A DNA stretch of 9,893 bases, taken from contig JAJZLX010000609.1 of the NCBI GenBank assembly GCA_021850555.1, positions 1-9,893 of the forward strand, given 5' to 3'. A program made the position numbers and the translations under genes. Below the pieces are notes generated by a model, which saw only the letters and a list, made by a program, of their open reading frames with translations, was not told the origin of the DNA and searched no databases. Positions 6,397 to 9,893 of this stretch are shown here, one piece after another; within the stretch, counting starts at the first letter, position 1; every line of letters starts with the position of its first letter. Source of the stretch: Pseudomonadota bacterium (GTDB taxonomy: Bacteria > Pseudomonadota > Gammaproteobacteria > Steroidobacterales > Steroidobacteraceae).

Positions 6397-7332
6397 TCAA
6401 TTCGGCTTGAACTCGATGATCAGCCGGCGCTGGAACAGGGATGGATCCGGCGGCGGCGGCAGCGGTGAGGCGCGATACACCGCCGCTTCGATGGACTCCC
6501 GCACCGCACCATCACCGTTGCAGCGGCCGATACTCACATTCGTCACCGCCCCTCCTCGGACTTGGGTGACGTCCAGCACACAGTCGATGCCGGGATTGGC
6601 GCTCGCGGGCTTGATCCAGGCGTCCGCGATCCGGCCCTCGATCTCCTGCGTCCAGCTGGCCAGGCCGGCACGCGCCGCCGCATCGTTTTGCTCCTCCTGG
6701 CGAATGTTGCGCTGCAGCTCGGCAAGGGCTGCCGCGCGCGCCGCCTTCTCCCGTGCGGCCCTGCGCGCGGCGGCCAGCCGCTCGGCGGCGAGTTTTTTCT
6801 GCTCGGCGAGCTTTCTTTCCTCGGCCAGCTTCTTCTCCTGCGCAAGCTTGCGCGCTTCGGCAAGCTTTTTGGCTTCGGCCAGCTTCTGCGCCTTCGCCTG
6901 GGCCGCAGCCTGGGCCGCAGCCTGGGCGGCGGCTTGAGCCGCCAAGGCCTTGCGCCTCGCCTGCCGCTGCTTGAGCAGCTCCTGCTCAGCCTGTGCTTGG
7001 CGCTGCGCCTCGGCTTTCGCCAGCTGCGCACGCTGGGCGAGTTCCTTCGGCGTCGGCACCGGGGGCCCCTGGATGGGGGGCGGGGTTTGTGGCTCAGGCT
7101 TAAGCTTTGGCTTGGGCAAAGGCGCAGGCTTGGGCCGTGGGGCGGGCCGTGTGGCAAGCCCCATCCCCTTCAGCGTACGCGCATCGACCACCGTCGCGTC
7201 GATGGAGGGAGTCGGCGGTCCGGCGGGCTGCCGGAAACGCCACCAGCCATACGCGAGCAGACCGATGATTGTCCCATGCAGCAGCACGGACATTCCGATC
7301 GACAGCCAGCGGTCGCGCCGGGACTCGGCCAT
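6397..7332 (-). CDS. tolA: Tol-Pal inner-membrane anchored TolA
   Basis: TolA transmits the TolQR motor force across the periplasm to TolB-Pal. A single N-terminal membrane segment (about residues 12-31) contains SVLLHG, matching the conserved Ser/His face that contacts TolQR. A Pro/Lys-rich stretch (about 62-95) comes next, followed by a long Ala/Lys/Glu/Gln helical domain II (about 96-222) with internal repeats. The compact domain III starts near ASWTQEIEGRIADAWIKP and contains Cys251 and Cys271, which probably form the domain III disulfide, and ends RRLIIEFKPN. The 311 residues are shorter than the 421 of E. coli because domain II is shorter. The ATG at 7332 follows the tolR stop by 15 bases, with a GAGGGAAG that is rather far upstream. 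Confidence 0.95.
   Translation of the reverse strand: MAESRRDRWLSIGMSVLLHGTIIGLLAYGWWRFRQPAGPPTPSIDATVVDARTLKGMGLATRPAPRPKPAPLPKPKLKPEPQTPPPIQGPPVPTPKELAQRAQLAKAEAQRQAQAEQELLKQRQARRKALAAQAAAQAAAQAAAQAKAQKLAEAKKLAEARKLAQEKKLAEERKLAEQKKLAAERLAAARRAAREKAARAAALAELQRNIRQEEQNDAAARAGLASWTQEIEGRIADAWIKPASANPGIDCVLDVTQVRGGAVTNVSIGRCNGDGAVRESIEAAVYRASPLPPPPDPSLFQRRLIIEFKPN
6781..6888 (-). repeat. six 18-bp repeats encoding KKLAEx hexapeptides in tolA
   Basis: Residues 149-184 of TolA are six consecutive hexapeptides: QKLAEA, KKLAEA, RKLAQE, KKLAEE, RKLAEQ, KKLAAE. They form a continuous charged helix in domain II. The DNA units are degenerate, so this is an older repeat than the neighbouring AAAQ tract. 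Confidence 0.85.
6896..6943 (-). repeat. four 12-bp tandem repeats encoding the AAAQ tract of tolA
   Basis: On the plus strand GCCTGGGCCGCA occurs twice without change (6896-6907 and 6908-6919), followed by GCCTGGGCGGCG and GCTTGAGCCGCC. Read from the minus strand this encodes an Ala-Ala-Gln-Ala tract in domain II. Two identical units suggest recent slippage; changes by whole units would stay in frame and alter helix length. Confidence 0.85.
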
Positions 7333-7347
7333 GCAGATGTGCTTCCC

Positions 7348-7794
7348 TCAGGTTCCCCGCTGGCGCTCAGCCGGCGGCAGCGTGATGAAACCAATCTTCC
7401 TCGCCCCCGCGCTCTGCAGCAGGACCATGGCCTTCATCACCACCCCATAGGCGGTCGCGGCGTCCGCCTTGAACAACACCGGCCTGTCTGGGTTCACGGC
7501 GAGCGCCGATGCGACCCGCGAGCGGATTGCCGCCGGGGCTGCCGGGCCCACCGTGTGGCCATTGACGCTCAAGTAGAGGTCGCCTTGCGCATCGAGCGAG
7601 AGCACGATCGGCTTGTTCTGCTGCATGTCCGCCGGCAATGTCTTGGCGGTGGCTCTCGGCAGGTTGACTTTAACGCCCTGGTTGAGCAGCGGCGCGGTAA
7701 TCATGAAGATGATGAGCAGCACCAGCATCACGTCGATGTAGGGCACGACGTTGATCTCGCCCATCAGTCTGCGGCCGCGGTGCACTTGCGCCAT
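7348..7794 (-). CDS. tolR: Tol-Pal inner-membrane protein TolR (ExbD family)
   Basis: TolR is the single-pass ExbD-type partner of TolQ. Its transmembrane aspartate takes part in proton-driven force generation. The membrane segment begins right after the short N-terminus. The motif INVVPYIDVMLVLLIIFMITAP carries the catalytic Asp at position 21, the counterpart of E. coli D23. The periplasmic domain follows the family pattern: VNLPRA, then VLSLDAQGDLYLSVNG, and a C-terminal FKADAATAYGVVMKAMVLLQSAGARKIGFIT. At 148 residues the size is normal. AGGGA upstream of ATG 7794 overlaps the tolQ stop region, and only 9 bases separate the two genes, consistent with coupled translation. Confidence 0.97.
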   Translation of the reverse strand: MAQVHRGRRLMGEINVVPYIDVMLVLLIIFMITAPLLNQGVKVNLPRATAKTLPADMQQNKPIVLSLDAQGDLYLSVNGHTVGPAAPAAIRSRVASALAVNPDRPVLFKADAATAYGVVMKAMVLLQSAGARKIGFITLPPAERQRGT

Positions 7795-7803
7795 GGACGG
7801 TCC

Positions 7804-8592
7804 CTACCGGGCCCTCGGCGCGCGCGGGCCCGGCCCTGCGGCCATCGGAGCGGCAGACGCCGATGTGGGGCCCGACGCGGCGGCGCCTGCGGCCGCCGAC
7901 ACGGTGGGCGCCGAGGCCAACCCCCGACCCGTGTGCCGCTGCAGGATGGTCGAGAACTCCTCCATGAAGGCATCGAAGCGCACCTCCAGGCGGCCGACCT
8001 GGTCGGCGAAGCGGTTGTAGGCGACCACCGCCGGAATCGCGGCGAACAGGCCGATGGCCGTGGTCACCAGCGCCTGGGAGATCCCCGGGGCGACCGCGGC
8101 GAGCGTGGCCTGCTGCACATCCCCCAGGCCGGAAAAGGCGGTCATGATGCCCCAGACGGTACCGAAAAGGCCGACGTAGGGGCTGACCGAGCCCACGGTG
8201 GCGAGCGTTGCCAGGCTGTACTCCAGGCGATCGATCTCCTTCAGCTGCGCCACGCGCATGGCCCGACGCGCCCCCTCCAGCATGAGGTCGGCCGAGCCGG
8301 CCCCGGACTGGCGCTGGCGCGCGAACTCGCGGAAGCCCATCTCGAAGATGTTCGCCATGCCGGCGGCGCCGCCGCGCGACTCGATCGCCCGGTACAGCTG
8401 CGACAGATCCCCGCCCGACCAGAAGTTGTTCTCGAACTGGTCGGCCTCACGCACTGCGCGCCCGAGCAGAAGCCGCTTGCGGAAGATGATGGCCCAGGAG
8501 GTGAGCGAGGCGAGCAGCAGCAGAGCGATCACGATCTGCACCGGCACGCTCGCCTGCACCACCAGCTGGATCAAGGAAAGATTGCCGTTCAT
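7804..8592 (-). CDS. tolQ: Tol-Pal proton channel subunit TolQ (MotA/ExbB family)
   Basis: TolQ is the multi-pass inner-membrane subunit of the TolQR motor. Three membrane segments are visible: about residues 16-37, 130-155 and 168-192. Conserved pore residues T145 (in YVGLFGTVWGIM) and T178 (in ALVTTAIGLFAAIPAVVAYNRF) sit at the same numbers as in E. coli. The cytoplasmic loop contains FEMGFREF and LEGARRAM. At 262 residues it is about 30 longer than E. coli TolQ (230). The extra length is an Ala/Gly/Ser/Pro-rich tail after ILQRH (about 221-262) ending in basic residues. The ATG at 8592 has only a distant GGAG; it lies 21 bases after ybgC. Confidence 0.96.
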   Translation of the reverse strand: MNGNLSLIQLVVQASVPVQIVIALLLLASLTSWAIIFRKRLLLGRAVREADQFENNFWSGGDLSQLYRAIESRGGAAGMANIFEMGFREFARQRQSGAGSADLMLEGARRAMRVAQLKEIDRLEYSLATLATVGSVSPYVGLFGTVWGIMTAFSGLGDVQQATLAAVAPGISQALVTTAIGLFAAIPAVVAYNRFADQVGRLEVRFDAFMEEFSTILQRHTGRGLASAPTVSAAAGAAASGPTSASAAPMAAGPGPRAPRAR

Positions 8593-8613
8593 GATGTACG
8601 GGCGACTCCGGGG

Positions 8614-9015
8614 TTACTTCAACTCGTTCAGCAACGGTTCAGGCAGCTTTCTCGGCCGCATCGTCTGCGCATCGACGCACGCGACCCTCACCTGCGCGGC
8701 CGCCAGCGGCTCATGGTCCTTCGCACGCAGAACCTGCTGCGTGAAGCGGATCGCCACCATCCCGTCGGCGCGCGGTGCGCAAGTGATGATGAGTTCGTCA
8801 TCGAGCCGCGCCGGCCTACGGTAATCCACCGCAATGCTAACGACCACGAACAGCACCCCCGGTTCCCTCGCGAGCGCCTGCTGGGAGTACCCGAGCGAGC
8901 GCAGCCACTCGGTCCGCGAGCGCTCGAGGAAGCGCAGGTAATTTGCATAATAGACGACTCCGCCCCCGTCCGTGTCCTCCCAGTACACTCTCGCCGGCCA
9001 GGAGAACTCCCTCAT
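8614..9015 (-). CDS. ybgC: acyl-CoA thioesterase YbgC (4HBT hotdog fold)
   Basis: YbgC is a small hotdog-fold thioesterase that hydrolyses acyl-CoA or acyl-ACP and is regularly the first gene of tol-pal operons, although its link to Tol function is unclear. The catalytic motif [28 protein letters not shown] is complete with D16. The E. coli HxS near the active site reads YAN here, as in many relatives. [18 protein letters not shown] and [14 protein letters not shown] complete the fold. It is 133 residues long, as expected. A strong GAGGAGG lies before the ATG, which overlaps the ruvB stop in an ATGA arrangement (9012-9015), so translation is probably coupled to ruvB. Confidence 0.95.
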   Translation of the reverse strand: MREFSWPARVYWEDTDGGGVVYYANYLRFLERSRTEWLRSLGYSQQALAREPGVLFVVVSIAVDYRRPARLDDELIITCAPRADGMVAIRFTQQVLRAKDHEPLAAAQVRVACVDAQTMRPRKLPEPLLNELK

Positions 9016-9893
9016 CGGCCCTCCTCGAGCAGCGGCAGCGCGGCGCCGGGGCGCTCCGGGGCCTTCAGGCCGAAGTGCTCGTAGGAGGCGCGCGTTGCCA
9101 CGCGGCCGCGCGCGGTCCTCACCAGGAACCCTTGTTGGATGAGAAACGGCTCGATCACGTCCTCGAGCGTGCCGCGCTCCTCACCGACGGCCGCGGCGAT
9201 GCTGTCGATGCCCACCGGCCCCCCGTCGAACCTCTCGATGATGGTGGAGAGGAGCTTTCGATCGAGCGTGTCGAAACCCTGGCGGTCGACCTCGAGCAGG
9301 TCGAGCGCCGCATCGGCCACGGGCTCGCTGATGCGCCCGTCGGATCTCATCTGTGCGTAATCGCGGACCCGACGCAGCAGCCGGTTGGCGATGCGCGGCG
9401 TCCCGCGAGAGCGCTGCGCGATGCGCCACGCCCCTTCCTGCTCGATCGGCACGCCGAGGATCGAGGCCGAGCGGCGCACGATGTGCTCGAGATCCTCCAC
9501 GCCGTAGAATTCGAGCCGCTGCACGATGCCGAAGCGATCCCTGAGCGGGGAAGTGAGCAGCCCCGCGCGGGTGGTCGCCCCGATGAGCGTGAAGGGGGGC
9601 AGGTTCAGCTTGATCGAGCGCGCCGCGGGGCCCTCCCCGATCATGATGTCGAGCTGGCAGTCCTCCATGGCCGGATAGAGCACTTCCTCGACCACCGGCG
9701 AGAGACGGTGGATCTCGTCCACGAACAGCACATCCCGCGGCTGCAGGTTGGTCAGGATCGCCGCCAGGTCCCCGGGGCGCTCGAGCACCGGGCCGGAGGT
9801 CTGGCGCAGGCTCACCCCGAGCTCGGCGGCGACGATGTGCGCGAGCGTGGTCTTGCCGAGTCCGGGCGGACCGAACACCAGCACGTGATCGAG
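9012..9893 (-). CDS. ruvB: Holliday junction helicase subunit RuvB, N-terminus outside window
   Basis: RuvB is the AAA+ ring motor that drives RuvA-bound Holliday junction branch migration. The visible part starts at [16 protein letters not shown], the Walker A motif, so about 55 N-terminal residues lie past the right edge. A GTG at 9884 is internal and not the real start. Also present are Walker B ([12 protein letters not shown]), [11 protein letters not shown], sensor 1 (LIGATTR), the arginine-finger region [11 protein letters not shown], sensor 2 ([13 protein letters not shown]), and the winged-helix domain ([21 protein letters not shown]). The C-terminus is complete and ends in a short acidic tail. 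It overlaps ybgC by 4 bases. ruvC and ruvA would be expected further upstream, beyond the window. Confidence 0.96.
   Translation of the reverse strand, partial: LDHVLVFGPPGLGKTTLAHIVAAELGVSLRQTSGPVLERPGDLAAILTNLQPRDVLFVDEIHRLSPVVEEVLYPAMEDCQLDIMIGEGPAARSIKLNLPPFTLIGATTRAGLLTSPLRDRFGIVQRLEFYGVEDLEHIVRRSASILGVPIEQEGAWRIAQRSRGTPRIANRLLRRVRDYAQMRSDGRISEPVADAALDLLEVDRQGFDTLDRKLLSTIIERFDGGPVGIDSIAAAVGEERGTLEDVIEPFLIQQGFLVRTARGRVATRASYEHFGLKAPERPGAALPLLEEGR

Noticed and set aside
6562..9084. A very long (840-codon) open plus-strand frame
   Set aside because: It lies antisense to tolA, tolR, tolQ and ybgC, all firmly identified. Long antisense open frames are common in GC-rich coding DNA, and its composition (rich in Arg, Gly, His) is typical of such shadows.

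Overview
This is GC-rich DNA, and the gene order points to a gammaproteobacterium. From 9893 down to 2049 everything lies on the minus strand as one compact cluster: ruvB (cut by the right edge), ybgC, tolQ, tolR, tolA, tolB, pal, cpoB, queE, queC, then tRNA-Lys(UUU). The same order is known from Pseudomonas and relatives. Every product was identified from motifs visible in its translation. A genus cannot be named from this window.

The core cluster combines three jobs. RuvB is the Holliday-junction branch-migration motor. YbgC to CpoB form the Tol-Pal envelope system: TolQ and TolR make the proton-driven inner-membrane motor, TolA spans the periplasm, TolB and Pal are the outer-membrane and peptidoglycan end, and CpoB is the coordinator. 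QueE and QueC make 7-deazaguanine intermediates for queuosine. Gaps between the genes are short (a 4-base overlap up to 88 bases), so most of the cluster is probably co-transcribed.

Positions 1-2048 look different. They hold the 3' part of a HigA-type antitoxin gene, a small putative secreted protein in visibly less GC-rich DNA (possibly frameshifted), a convergent phnA/yjdM-like zinc-ribbon gene whose C-terminus departs from the family, and a Phd/VapB-PIN toxin-antitoxin pair behind a palindromic operator. This accessory DNA abuts the 3' end of tRNA-Lys. The equivalent tRNA-Lys locus beside queC in Pseudomonas aeruginosa (PA0976.1) is a known island integration site, so this is probably an island end or a remodelled integration hotspot. 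No integrase or direct att repeat is visible in the window.

I found no CRISPR array, insertion sequence or convincing new multi-gene system. The points most worth a second look are the boundary beside tRNA-Lys, the operator, the altered phnA end, the possible frameshift near 611, and lineage-specific features of CpoB, TolQ, TolA and Pal.
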